DNA of 64,000 nucleotides, from the NCBI RefSeq assembly GCF_001941485.1, contig NZ_CP009247.1, forward strand, positions 186,001 to 250,000, written 5' to 3'. The notes beneath the pieces are model-generated. The model made no database searches and had not been told where the DNA came from. It saw only the letters and a list, made by a program, of their open reading frames with translations. Positions 52,637 to 61,610 of the stretch are shown here, piece by piece. The DNA is from Corynebacterium frankenforstense DSM 45800. Its GTDB lineage: Bacteria > Actinomycetota > Actinomycetes > Mycobacteriales > Mycobacteriaceae. Position numbers and translations under genes: made by a program. The number at the start of each line of letters is the position of its first letter. Positions within the stretch are counted from its first letter, which is position 1.

Positions 52637-55600
52637 GTGTCGCTCTACCGCAAGTACCGCCCCGCCACCTTCGCAGAGGTCGTGGGCCAGGACCAGGTCA
52701 CCAAGCCGCTGAGCGCCGCGCTCGACAGCGGCCGGATCAACCACGCGTACCTGTTCTCCGGCCCGCGCGGCTGCGGAAAGACGTCCTCGGCGCGCATCCT
52801 GGCGCGCTCACTGAACTGCGTCAACGGGCCGACCTCGACGCCGTGCGGGGAGTGCGAGTCCTGCCGCGCGCTGGCACCGGGCGGGCCCGGCAACCTCGAT
52901 GTCACGGAGCTGGACGCGGCCAGCCAGGGCAGCGTCGAGGACATGCGCGAACTGCGCGAGCGCGCGATGTTCGCCCCGGCGGAGTCGCGCTACCGCGTCT
53001 ACATCATCGACGAGTGCCACATGATCTCCGGGGCGGGCGCCAACGCGCTGCTCAAGGTGGTCGAGGAGCCGCCGGAGCACCTGATCTTCATCTTCGCGAC
53101 GACGGAGCCGGAAAAGGTCATCGGCACCATCCGCTCGCGCACGCACAACTACCCGTTCCGGCTGCTGACCCCGCAGGCGATGCGCGGGCTGCTGCAGAAG
53201 GTCACCGCCGCCGAGGGCGTGACGGTCGAGGACGCGGTCTACCCGCTGGTCATCCAGGCCGGCGGCGGCAGCCCGCGTGACTCGCTGTCGATCATGGACC
53301 AGCTCATCGGCGGCTCGGGCGACGGCCACGTCACCTACGAGAAGGCGCAGCCGCTGCTGGGCCTGACGGACTTCTCGCTGCTCGACGCCACCGTGGAGGC
53401 CCTGGCCTCCGCCGACGGCGCGCGGTTGTTCTCGACGGTCGACGACGTCATCGAGAGCGGCATCGAGCCGCGCCGCTTCGTGGTGGACCTGCTGGACCGG
53501 ATGCGCGACCTGATGGTCATCCAGACGGTGCCCGAGGCCTTCGACATGGGTCTGGTGGAGGCGCCCGCGGGGCGCGCGGAGGTGCTCAGTGCCCAGGCGG
53601 GGATGTTCAGCCCGGCCGGGATCGCGCAGCTCGCGGACCAGGTCAACGAGCGGATGCCGGAGATGCGCGGGGCGACTTCGCCGCGCCTGCTCCTGGAGAT
53701 CCTGTTGGCGCACCTGATGATCACCGCGCAGTCCGCGGGGCAGGGGCACGGAATCGCCGCGCCGGGCTCCGCCGCGGGTTCCGGTGCCGGCCAGTCCGGT
53801 GCGGGTGCGGGCGCGGGCGCCGGCGTCGGTCAGCCCGGCGGGCACAACCCGGGCTACGCCCCGCACGACTCCGCGGGCGGGTCCACGAGCCAGGCGCCGG
53901 TGCGCGGCAGCCGCGGATCCCAGGCGGCCCGCGAGGCCATCGCGCGTGCCCAGGCCGCGCGCTCCCAGGACCGCTCCGAGCGTCCCGAGCGCCCGGAGGT
54001 CCCGCAGCGCCGGGTGCCCTCGCAGGCCCAGCAGCCGCAGCAGCAGGCCCCGGCTGGGCAGCAGGAGCAGCAGATTGCGCCGCGGCAGTCTCAGCCGGTG
54101 CCGCAGGGGCAGCAGGCTCCCGCGCAGGAGGAGCCTCAGCAGGCTTCCACGCAGGACCAGCAGACTCCGGCCGCACCGCAGGAGCAGCAGGCTGCCCAGT
54201 CGCAGGAGCCGCAGGCCTCTGTGCAAGCGCAGCCGCAGCAGGCCTCTGTGCAAGCGCAGCCGCAGCAGGCTTCCGTGCAGTCGCAGACGCCGCGCTCCGA
54301 TGCCCCGTCTGCCGGCGAGCCCCGGGCCGCGGAATCTCAGGAATCCGCCGAGGCGCCCGAGTCCTCCCCGCAGGCCCAGCCTGACGCTGAGCAGGCGCCG
54401 GAGTCCCAGGGCTCCGATTCGGCGCCGGAGGCCCAGCCGGCGGCCGAGCCGGAGCGCCAGGCCGCCGCTGAGCAGGCACCGGAGGCCCCGGCCGCCGCTG
54501 AGCCGGTCGAAGAGGCCCCGGAATCTCAGGACGCCGCACCGGCTGGCTCGGATGAGCAGGCGGAGTCTGCCGCTGCCCCGGCCGCGACGGAGCCCGCCGC
54601 CCAGCCTGACGGCGAAGCACCGGGCGAGGATGTCTCGGACGAGGAGCTCACCGAGGCGGTCCGCCGCCGGTGGGGCCAGGTCCGCCACGACGTGGGCAAG
54701 CGCAACCACATCGCCCAGATCATGCTCACCGAGGCCACCGTCCTCGGCGTGCGTGAGGGCACGGTCTACCTCGGCCACAACACCGGGGCGCTGGCCTCGC
54801 GTGTGAACGCCGAGAGCAACAACAAGGACATCGCCGCGGCCTTCACCGAGGAGTTCGGCCGTCCGCTGGCCGTCCAGTGCCAGGTGGGCACCGACCCGGT
54901 CGCCGCCGGGTTCACCGCGCCGGCGACCCCGCAGCCCGCGTGGCAGCCGCAGGCGACGACGCGCGAGCACCAGGCCCCTTCGTCCGAGGGCACCCACGAG
55001 GACGACTCCGCGGAGAGCGGCGAACCTGGGGCGGCCCCGGCCGCTGAACGACAGGAACCGCAGCCCGGGCAGGAGCAGTCTGCCCGGGAACGGCAGTCTG
55101 AGCAGAACGAGCAGTCCGAGCCGTCCGAGCAACCCCAGGAGCAGCCGCAGTCGGAGCCCGAGGAGGGCCCCGCGCAGCCCGAGGCCGAGCAGCAGCCCGC
55201 GCCCCAGGCCGAGCGGTCCGCCGAGCATCAGCAGCAGCACCGACAGCCGCAGCAGCAGGCCCCGCAGCAGCGGGCCCCGCAGCAGCCGCAGCAGAACCAC
55301 CCGGCCGCCCCGGTGTGGGGCGAGCCGGCGGCGCTCGGCGGCAGCGACGAGACCCCCGGCGGCCACGTCGCGGGCGCCGCGTCGGCGGGCGCCCAGAGCC
55401 AGGACGCACCCGCGCAGGACACCCGGCCGACGCCCGCGCCCGGCCGGCAGGAGGCCGCCGCGCAGCCTGCCGATCAGGCCGACCGGCCGAACCAGGCGGG
55501 CCGGCCGGGCCCGACCGCCCAGCCCACCGCGTCCACTCAGCCCACCCCGAACGCGGACGCGCCGCACAACGGTCAGAACCCCCGGAACCCGCAGAACCCC

Positions 55601-56116
55601 CAGGGGGCCCAGACCGCTCCCGGAGCCCCCACAACACCGGGCGCCGACGCCGCCCCGGGCACGCGCAGCGTGCCCGGCCCCGCGCCGACGTCGAACGGGG
55701 CGCCGACGGCGGGCAACGGGACGTCGGCAAGCGGGGGCGACGACTCCGAGACGCGCGTGATCTCTCTGCGCGGCGGGCGCAAGCTGCGCGTGCCGCACGC
55801 CGGCAACGGCCGTGGCCGCCCCGCGCCGGGCCGGCGCTTCGGCGGTGGCGGCGGGTACCGCGACGTCCCGCCGCCGCCCGAGCCGATGGACGATGACGTG
55901 CCCCCGCCGCCGGACCCCATGGACTACGGCGGCCCCGGCGGACCCGGCGGACCCGGCGGGCCCGGCGGCGCCCCGCCCGCGCCCTACGACCAGCGCGCCG
56001 AGGAAGAGGACATGATGCGCGAGGCGTCGCTGCAGCCGGGCAACCTGGACCGTCGCGACGCGATGACGCTGGCGAAGGAGCTGCTCAGCAGGGAGCTCGG
56101 CGCCAAGCCGATGTGA
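52637..56116 (+). CDS. dnaX: DNA polymerase III subunit gamma/tau
   Basis: 1159 residues, far longer than E. coli DnaX (643). AAA+ core: SLYRKYRPATFAEVVGQ, Walker A GPRGCGKTSSAR (42-53), zinc module CVNGPTSTPCGECESC, Walker B YIIDECHM, sensor ATTEPEKVIGTIRSR. It is the clamp-loader motor and, through its C-terminus, the polymerase link. A conserved domain near residues 665-770 (ELTEAVRRRWGQVRHDVGKRN...) is the actinobacterial tau domain. It is flanked by long Gln/Glu/Pro/Ala-rich linkers (~370-660 and ~775-1050), with perfect short repeats such as QASVQAQPQ. The GTG at 52637 lies 9 bp after the upstream stop. No slippery frameshift site noticed. Confidence 0.95.
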   Translation: MSLYRKYRPATFAEVVGQDQVTKPLSAALDSGRINHAYLFSGPRGCGKTSSARILARSLNCVNGPTSTPCGECESCRALAPGGPGNLDVTELDAASQGSVEDMRELRERAMFAPAESRYRVYIIDECHMISGAGANALLKVVEEPPEHLIFIFATTEPEKVIGTIRSRTHNYPFRLLTPQAMRGLLQKVTAAEGVTVEDAVYPLVIQAGGGSPRDSLSIMDQLIGGSGDGHVTYEKAQPLLGLTDFSLLDATVEALASADGARLFSTVDDVIESGIEPRRFVVDLLDRMRDLMVIQTVPEAFDMGLVEAPAGRAEVLSAQAGMFSPAGIAQLADQVNERMPEMRGATSPRLLLEILLAHLMITAQSAGQGHGIAAPGSAAGSGAGQSGAGAGAGAGVGQPGGHNPGYAPHDSAGGSTSQAPVRGSRGSQAAREAIARAQAARSQDRSERPERPEVPQRRVPSQAQQPQQQAPAGQQEQQIAPRQSQPVPQGQQAPAQEEPQQASTQDQQTPAAPQEQQAAQSQEPQASVQAQPQQASVQAQPQQASVQSQTPRSDAPSAGEPRAAESQESAEAPESSPQAQPDAEQAPESQGSDSAPEAQPAAEPERQAAAEQAPEAPAAAEPVEEAPESQDAAPAGSDEQAESAAAPAATEPAAQPDGEAPGEDVSDEELTEAVRRRWGQVRHDVGKRNHIAQIMLTEATVLGVREGTVYLGHNTGALASRVNAESNNKDIAAAFTEEFGRPLAVQCQVGTDPVAAGFTAPATPQPAWQPQATTREHQAPSSEGTHEDDSAESGEPGAAPAAERQEPQPGQEQSARERQSEQNEQSEPSEQPQEQPQSEPEEGPAQPEAEQQPAPQAERSAEHQQQHRQPQQQAPQQRAPQQPQQNHPAAPVWGEPAALGGSDETPGGHVAGAASAGAQSQDAPAQDTRPTPAPGRQEAAAQPADQADRPNQAGRPGPTAQPTASTQPTPNADAPHNGQNPRNPQNPQGAQTAPGAPTTPGADAAPGTRSVPGPAPTSNGAPTAGNGTSASGGDDSETRVISLRGGRKLRVPHAGNGRGRPAPGRRFGGGGGYRDVPPPPEPMDDDVPPPPDPMDYGGPGGPGGPGGPGGAPPAPYDQRAEEEDMMREASLQPGNLDRRDAMTLAKELLSRELGAKPM

Positions 56117-56223
56117 CCGCCGGGCGCCCGTGCACCCCCGCAGGGGGTGGCGCGGGCGCGCCGGGTGGACGGTAGACTGTGCCCGTCAAAGACACGATGA
56201 ACCCGAGCCAGGAAGGCGCGACC

Positions 56224-56586
56224 GTGAACCAGCCCACCCCGCAGGACCAGTCCAACCAGGGGACCCCGGACATGCAGGCGATCCTGCAGCAGGCCCAGGA
56301 GATGCAGCAGCAGCTCCAGGCCGCCCAGCAGGAGATTCTCGCCACCGAGCTCGTCGGCTCGGCGGGCAACGGCCTCGTGGAGATCACGCTCACCGGCGGC
56401 GGCGAGGTCCGCGGCGTCAAGATCGACCCGAAGGTCGTCGACCCCGAGGACGTCGAGACCCTGCAGGACCTCGTCCAGGGCGCCTTCGCCGACGGCCACG
56501 ACAAGATCGGCAAGCTGGCCCAGGAGAAGCTCGGCCCGCTGACCCCGAGCTCCGGCCCGGAGGGCGCCAGCGGCCTGTTCGGCTAG
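56224..56586 (+). CDS. ybaB: Nucleoid-associated protein YbaB/EbfC
   Basis: 120 residues. DMQAILQQAQEMQQQLQAAQQEILATELVGSAGNGLVEITLTGGGEVRGVKIDP (residues ~16-69) is the YbaB core: a long N-terminal helix and a beta sheet that dimerise and bind DNA. The GTG at 56224 is chosen because AGGAAGG lies 6 bp upstream; an in-frame ATG at 56197 would add nine residues. It sits between dnaX and recR as usual. Confidence 0.92.
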   Translation: MNQPTPQDQSNQGTPDMQAILQQAQEMQQQLQAAQQEILATELVGSAGNGLVEITLTGGGEVRGVKIDPKVVDPEDVETLQDLVQGAFADGHDKIGKLAQEKLGPLTPSSGPEGASGLFG

Positions 56587-56709
56587 AGAGATTGCCGACG
56601 TCCCGTCGGCCCCCGTCCGCGCGCGTGCCGCGCCGTGGGCGGGGGCTTCCTGCTGCGCCGTCCCGGCGCATTACACTTGTGTGGTTCCGGAGGAAGGAGA
56701 GGATCGCCC

Positions 56710-57366
56710 GTGTTTGAAGGACCCTTGCAGGACCTCATCGACGAGCTGTCGCGGCTGCCCGGGGTGGGCCCGAAGTCCGCGCAGCGCATCGCCTTCCACC
56801 TGCTGCGCGTCGAGCCGGAGGACATCAGCCGGCTGACCACCGCGCTCACGGCGGTCCGCGACGGCGTCAGCTTCTGCCGGATCTGCTGCAACATCTCCGC
56901 CGACGACGTCTGCCGCATCTGCGCGGACTCGACCCGCGACGCCTCCGTGATCTGCGTGGTCGAGGAGCCCAAGGACATCCAGGTCATCGAGCGCACCGGC
57001 GAGTACGAGGGGCGCTACCACGTGCTCGGCGGGGCGCTCGACCCGCTGGCCAACGTCGGCCCGCGCGAGCTGAACATCTCGCAGCTGCTGCAGCGCATCG
57101 GCGGGGTGCTGCCGGACCGCGAGACCGCGGAGTCGACCCCGGAGGCGCCCGCCTACGAGGACACCCCGGAGGTCTCCGAGGTCATCCTGGCCACCGACCC
57201 GAACACCGAGGGCGAGGCCACGGCCTCCTACCTGGTGCGCCTGTTGCGCGACTTCCCGGGGCTGAAGATCTCCAAGCTGGCCTCGGGCATGCCGCTGGGC
57301 GGCGACCTCGAGTTCGTCGACGAGCTGACGCTCTCGCGCGCGCTGTCGGGGCGCCTGACGGTCTGA
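56710..57366 (+). CDS. recR: Recombination protein RecR
   Basis: 218 residues. HhH motif [20 protein letters not shown], zinc finger [17 protein letters not shown], Toprim domain [29 protein letters not shown] (starting ~residue 79) and the Walker-like end. With RecF/RecO it loads RecA on gaps. An acidic insert ([17 protein letters not shown]) at ~138-154 makes it about 20 residues longer than usual. GTG at 56710 after GGAGGAAGGAGAGG. The last gene of this rightward group. Confidence 0.94.
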   Translation: MFEGPLQDLIDELSRLPGVGPKSAQRIAFHLLRVEPEDISRLTTALTAVRDGVSFCRICCNISADDVCRICADSTRDASVICVVEEPKDIQVIERTGEYEGRYHVLGGALDPLANVGPRELNISQLLQRIGGVLPDRETAESTPEAPAYEDTPEVSEVILATDPNTEGEATASYLVRLLRDFPGLKISKLASGMPLGGDLEFVDELTLSRALSGRLTV

Positions 57367-57446
57367 CCGCCCCGTCTGGGCCGCGTGGCGGCCGCCGCGG
57401 CGCACCATGCCGTGGCGCACCGTGCCGTTGCGTGCCGGACACAGAC

Positions 57447-57484
57447 GAATCCCCGCACCTCCGGGAGGGAGGGTGCGGGGATTC
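57447..57484. terminator. Bidirectional terminator between recR and gatD
   Basis: GAATCCCCGCACC and GGTGCGGGGATTC form a 13-bp stem with an 11-nt loop between the convergent stops, followed by GGTTT on the plus strand. Confidence 0.8.
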
Positions 57485-57502
57485 GGTTTACCGGGGACCG
57501 TC

Positions 57503-58282
57503 TCAGTGCCGGCGGGCCAGGCGCTCCATGCGTAGCCGGTCGATGACCGGGATCTCCAGCGGCTCGAGCTCCGCGGGCGCGATGCCCATCGCCTGGGCCA
57601 GCAGCAGGTCGGCCAGCTGCGGGTTACGCGCCAGCACCGGGCCGTGCATGTAGGTGGCGATCACGCTGCCCTGCACGGCGCCGTCGACACCGGTCTGGGT
57701 GCCGTCGCCGCGGCCCTCGGACGCCGCGGTCTGCGCGGCCGTCTCGTCCGCGTTGCCGTTGCCGTGGGTGACCTTGCCCAGCGGCTGCGCGTCCGGGCCC
57801 AGGATCGTGGCCCCCAGGTGGTTCTCGAAGCCGGTCAGCGGCTCGGTCAGCCCGGCCGAGGCGCCCGCCCCGGTCGGGGTGGAGGCCAGCTCGCCGATGG
57901 CGCGCTCGGCCATCGCGGCCGTGGTGGCGTCGATGAGCCCCACGCCGTCGACCACGCGGTCGCCGACCCGGAAGCTCTCGCCGAGGACCTGCAGGCCGGC
58001 GCAGATGGCGATCATCGGCCGCCCGGCCGCCGCCGCGCGCGACAGGCCGCCGTCGGCGATCAGGTGTTCGGCGGCCAGGATCTGCGCGGTGTCCTCGCCG
58101 CCGCCGATGGTGTAGACGTCCAGCGACTCCGGCACGGGCTCGCCGAGGGTGATCCGGTGGATCTCCGCCGGGATGTCGCGCATCCGGGCGCGCTGGCGCA
58201 GCACCAGAGCGTTGCCGTCGTCGCCGTAGGTGCCCAGAACGTCGGGCAGCACCAGCCCGATCGCAAGCGGTTCGCGGTTCAC
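57503..58282 (-). CDS. gatD: Lipid II isoglutaminyl synthase, glutaminase subunit GatD
   Basis: 259 residues, CobB/CobQ-type class I amidotransferase. It frees ammonia from glutamine for MurT, which amidates the D-Glu of the stem peptide to D-isoglutamine. The catalytic Cys94 is in MIAICAGLQVLGE and the His213 in ATYMHGPVLARNP. LPDVLGTYGDDGNALVL is the family start. A GTG at 58282 overlaps the murT stop by 4 bp, so the two are coupled. Residues ~170-203 carry a Gly/Thr/Ala-rich insertion. Confidence 0.92.
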   Translation of the reverse strand: MNREPLAIGLVLPDVLGTYGDDGNALVLRQRARMRDIPAEIHRITLGEPVPESLDVYTIGGGEDTAQILAAEHLIADGGLSRAAAAGRPMIAICAGLQVLGESFRVGDRVVDGVGLIDATTAAMAERAIGELASTPTGAGASAGLTEPLTGFENHLGATILGPDAQPLGKVTHGNGNADETAAQTAASEGRGDGTQTGVDGAVQGSVIATYMHGPVLARNPQLADLLLAQAMGIAPAELEPLEIPVIDRLRMERLARRH

Positions 58283-59739
58283 TTCCCGGCCTCCTCGTCC
58301 TTCGTTGCGGCGGCCTCGTCGGCGGCGCCGTCCGCACCTTCCGCGGCGGAGCCGGCGCCCTCGCCGACTCCGGCGGCACCGGCGCCACTGCTGGCACCGG
58401 CGGCACCGGCAGAGCCGGCACCTTCGCCGGCTCCGGCCGCGTCCTCGTCGTCGTGCCCGGCCACCGCGCGGTTGAGCGCCTTCTTCAGGTCGCGGAACGC
58501 GGTGTAGTTGGCCAGCACCTCGACCCGCCCGGGCGGGCAGGCGCGGATCGCGTCCAGCGGGTCCGGCACCAGGTCGTGGTCGATCCCGGCGTACATCAGG
58601 CGCACCGCCAGGTCCGTGCCGCGCTCGCCGGCGGCCTTGACCGAGAGGTTCTCGAAGTCCTCGAACTTCACGTCCCACAGCCAGGAGAGGTCCTCGCCGT
58701 CGGCGACCTGCCCGTTGACCGCGATGACCAGCCCGTCGGCGGTGCGGTCCACCATGGACAGGGCCTCCTGCCAGCCGGCCGGGTTCTTGGCCAGCAGCAG
58801 GTGCACGGAGCGCTCGCCGAGCTGCACCGTGGAGTAGCGCCCCGCGACGTCGTCGACCTGCTCGGCGGCGCGCACCGCGCGCCCGAAGGGCACGTCGAAG
58901 CCGCGCACGGCCGCACAGACCGCCTGCGCGGCGTTGCCGCGGTTGGCCCGGCCGGGCAGCTTCAGCGCCAGCTCCCGCTCGCCCTCGGGGGCGTGCACGC
59001 CGGCATCGTCCACGGTCCAGTCGGGCTCCGGGCGCCGGAAGACGCGACCGTCGGCAAGCGGCTTGACCGCGTACCAGTCGGCGCCCTCGCGCACGATGTG
59101 GCCGCCCGTGCGCGGGCAGGACACCGAGTCGCCGAGCCAGCCGCCGCCGGCGGCGACCCACACGGTCTTCTCGTGGTCGTAGGCGACCGAGGTCATCAGC
59201 ACGTCGTCGCAGTTGGCCACCACCAGCATGTCGGGGTGGGCGTTGACGCACTCGCGCAGGCGGCGCTCGATGGTGTTGATCTCACCGACGCGGTCGAGCT
59301 GGTCGCGCGAGAGGTTGAGCAGCACCAGCACCTCGGGGTGCAGGCGCTCGGCCACGCGCGGCACGTGCAGCTCGTCGACCTCGAGCACGATGTGCGAGGC
59401 GTCCTTGCCTGCCAGCAGCGCGGAGATGATGCCGGCGTCCATGTTGTCGCCGCCGTCGTTGGTGGCCACGTCGTGGACGGTGCGCGTCGCCGCGGCCAGC
59501 ATCCTCGTCGTCGTCGACTTGCCGTTCGTGCCGGTCACCAGCGCGCAGGGCCGCCCGTCGCCGAGCTGGGCCATGATCGTCGGGTCGATGGCCTGGGCGA
59601 CCAGCCCGCCGATCATGCCGCCGGCGCCGCGGCCGGTCATGCGCGAGGCGGTGGTGGCCAGGCGCGCCGAGGTGGTTGCGGCTCGGGTGCGCAGGCGGCG
59701 CCACAGGGGGCGCCGCGACGGTTCGTTCTCGTCGCTCAT
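58279..59739 (-). CDS. murT: Lipid II isoglutaminyl synthase, Mur-ligase subunit MurT
   Basis: 486 residues. Mur ligase core with the ATP loop VTGTNGKSTTTRML (~68-81), EVDELHVPRVAERL, LVLLNLSRDQLDRVGEINTIERRL and the C-terminal DUF1727 domain (YSTVQLGERSVHLLLAKNPAGWQEAL). It activates the stem-peptide carboxyl for amidation. The four-cysteine zinc ribbon of firmicute MurT is reduced to one SCPRTGGHI segment. The last ~45 residues are an Ala/Gly/Glu-rich tail. ATG at 59739 (MSDENEPSRR) is preferred over the upstream TTG. Confidence 0.92.
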   Translation of the reverse strand: MSDENEPSRRPLWRRLRTRAATTSARLATTASRMTGRGAGGMIGGLVAQAIDPTIMAQLGDGRPCALVTGTNGKSTTTRMLAAATRTVHDVATNDGGDNMDAGIISALLAGKDASHIVLEVDELHVPRVAERLHPEVLVLLNLSRDQLDRVGEINTIERRLRECVNAHPDMLVVANCDDVLMTSVAYDHEKTVWVAAGGGWLGDSVSCPRTGGHIVREGADWYAVKPLADGRVFRRPEPDWTVDDAGVHAPEGERELALKLPGRANRGNAAQAVCAAVRGFDVPFGRAVRAAEQVDDVAGRYSTVQLGERSVHLLLAKNPAGWQEALSMVDRTADGLVIAVNGQVADGEDLSWLWDVKFEDFENLSVKAAGERGTDLAVRLMYAGIDHDLVPDPLDAIRACPPGRVEVLANYTAFRDLKKALNRAVAGHDDEDAAGAGEGAGSAGAAGASSGAGAAGVGEGAGSAAEGADGAADEAAATKDEEAGK

Positions 59740-59750
59740 GGGCGTCAAGC

Positions 59751-61610
59751 CTAGTCGGCCCCCGCGCCCGCCTCATCGTCCGCCGCGGCGTCGGATTCCC
59801 CGCCCTGCTTGCCGACGCCCGCGCCTGCCGCCACGGGCTGCGTCTGCGCGCCCTCGGCGCGTGCGACGGCGGCGAGGAACTCCTCGTCGGTGAGGATCGG
59901 GATGTTCTTGCGGTGGGCGTGCATGGCCTTGCCACGCAGGTCCTCGGTGCGGTTGCACACCACCGCCGAGGACTGGCGGGTCAGCTTCTCGGTGTAGGCC
60001 AGGCCGGCGCGCATCAGGGCGTCGATGATCTCGTCGGGCTCGCGGGTGATCTCGTCGGTGACCACGATCTCCATGCCCGGCTCGAGGCCGCGCTCCGGGG
60101 TGTAGACGCCGGGGTTGGGCACCGGGCGCGGCGCCTCGGCGGCGTCGACACGCTCGTGGGAGCGCTGCAGGCCGAGCTTGTCGGCGCGCAGCTCCTCGGG
60201 CGTGTACTTCCGGCCCACCCCGCCGTTCCCGGCGAGGTGGCGGGCCATGCGCGCGACGATCATCGTCTGCTCGCGCGAGGTGTCGGCCTCGGTGCGCCGG
60301 GCGCGCGCGACGGTCGCGTCGGCGCGCGGGGCGTCCAGGCCCATCGCGCGGGCGACGGCGCCGGGGCGGGCGTCGACGATGTCGGTGCCGGCGCGGTGCG
60401 CGGCGGCCAGGGTGTCGACGATCGCCAGCGGGCGCGGCACGTGGCCGACCTTCTTGCGCCGGCCGCGCGAGCCGGAGCGGCCGCGGCGGCGCGAACGGTT
60501 GGCGCGCGCGGCGGCGTTCATGGCGCGCCGCGACTCGGAAACGAGCCAGCCCCAGGCCAGCGGGGCATCGTGCACGATGAGCGTGCGGTTGTCGATGAGC
60601 CGGTCGAGCTTCTTGAGCACCTGCGAGAAGCGCCGGCCCGCCCGGATCTCCTCGTGGGTCAGCCCGTGCTGGTGCACGGGGCCCGGGTCGGTGCGCTCGC
60701 CGGGGTCGATGACCTCGTGGAACTTCTCCACCGGCTCGCCCTCGGCGTCGAAGACGACGGCGTCGACCGCCACCACGCGGCTGGTGGCCGGGTGGATGCC
60801 CGTGCCCTGCAGCGTGACGACGACCCAGGGGCGCTCCTCGTCCGGCTGCGGGGCGGGACGCTGCTCGCGGCTGCGGTCGCGGTCGTTCTGGTTGCCGCCG
60901 TGGTTGCCGCTGTGGTTGCCGCCGCGCCGGTCGCGGGCGTCGTGCCGGTCGTCGCCGCGGTGGCGCGAGCCGTTGTTGTTGTCCGCGTCGTTGCCGCCGT
61001 TCGCGTTGTCCGCGTCGTTCTGGTTCGCGGTGCCGCGGTGCGGGTTGTTGCGGTTCGAGCGGCGCCGGGAGCGGCCGCCCCGGCGGCGGCCGGACTTACG
61101 GCTCCGGCCGTGTTCGCCGTTCCGGTCGCGGTCGCCGCTCCGGCCGTTCTGAGCGTTCTGTCCGTGGCTGCCGTTGGCGTCCTGGCCGTCGTTGCCGCTG
61201 TCGCCCCGGCCGTCAGCGCGCTGCGCCTCGCTGTCGGTCCGGCCCCGGCCGTTCGTCTCGGTGCCGTTCTGGGCGGAGTCGTTCCGGCCGCCGTTCTGCT
61301 GCTCGCCGGCCTGGCCGCCCTCGTGGCGGGCCTGTTGGTTGTTGCGGCCGGTGCCGCCGCGACGGCGGGAGCCGCGCCTGCGGCGCCGGCGCCGGTTGCG
61401 GGAGCGTCCGTTACCGCCGGACTTCGCGTCGGCGGAGTCGCCCTGGCCGCTGTGGTTGCCCTGTGCGCTCTGGCCGCCGCGGTTGCCCTGGCTGCCCTGT
61501 GAGCTCTGGGAGCCCTGGCCGCCCTGTCCGCTCTGGCTGCCGCCGTTCCCCGTCCGTGCGGCGGAGCGGTCGGTCGCGCCCTCGGCGTCTCCGGTCTGTG
61601 TGCTGGTCAT
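59751..61610 (-). CDS. DnaQ-like (DEDDh) plus BRCT protein with replaced catalytic residues and a long RG-rich tail
   Basis: 619 residues. Residues 1-255 are disordered and dominated by Arg, Gly, Asn, Gln and Asp, with the patch RNRRRRRRRGSRRRGG at 71-86. Residues ~262-460 align with the DnaQ exonuclease fold: WVVVTLQGTGIHP stands where the family has VxDxETTG, so the catalytic Asp and Glu are Thr266 and Gln268. In IVHDAPLAWGWL the second motif's Asp is Ala352, and the last motif's His appears to be Arg. Residues ~508-585 form a BRCT domain (GMEIVVTDEIT..., LTRQSSAVVCNRTEDLRGKA). M. tuberculosis has a dnaQ gene (Rv3711c) at this place. A binding role rather than proofreading is inferred. ATG at 61610, overlapping the upstream stop by 4 bp. 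Confidence 0.8.
   Translation of the reverse strand: MTSTQTGDAEGATDRSAARTGNGGSQSGQGGQGSQSSQGSQGNRGGQSAQGNHSGQGDSADAKSGGNGRSRNRRRRRRRGSRRRGGTGRNNQQARHEGGQAGEQQNGGRNDSAQNGTETNGRGRTDSEAQRADGRGDSGNDGQDANGSHGQNAQNGRSGDRDRNGEHGRSRKSGRRRGGRSRRRSNRNNPHRGTANQNDADNANGGNDADNNNGSRHRGDDRHDARDRRGGNHSGNHGGNQNDRDRSREQRPAPQPDEERPWVVVTLQGTGIHPATSRVVAVDAVVFDAEGEPVEKFHEVIDPGERTDPGPVHQHGLTHEEIRAGRRFSQVLKKLDRLIDNRTLIVHDAPLAWGWLVSESRRAMNAAARANRSRRRGRSGSRGRRKKVGHVPRPLAIVDTLAAAHRAGTDIVDARPGAVARAMGLDAPRADATVARARRTEADTSREQTMIVARMARHLAGNGGVGRKYTPEELRADKLGLQRSHERVDAAEAPRPVPNPGVYTPERGLEPGMEIVVTDEITREPDEIIDALMRAGLAYTEKLTRQSSAVVCNRTEDLRGKAMHAHRKNIPILTDEEFLAAVARAEGAQTQPVAAGAGVGKQGGESDAAADDEAGAGAD

Noticed and set aside
52808..55798. 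A ~1000-codon open frame antisense to dnaX
   Set aside because: It is the Leu/Arg/Gly mirror of the Gln/Glu/Pro-rich linkers and has no start signal or known domain.
52637..56116. Programmed frameshift producing a short gamma subunit
   Set aside because: No A-rich slippery run with a following hairpin was noticed in this high-GC gene.
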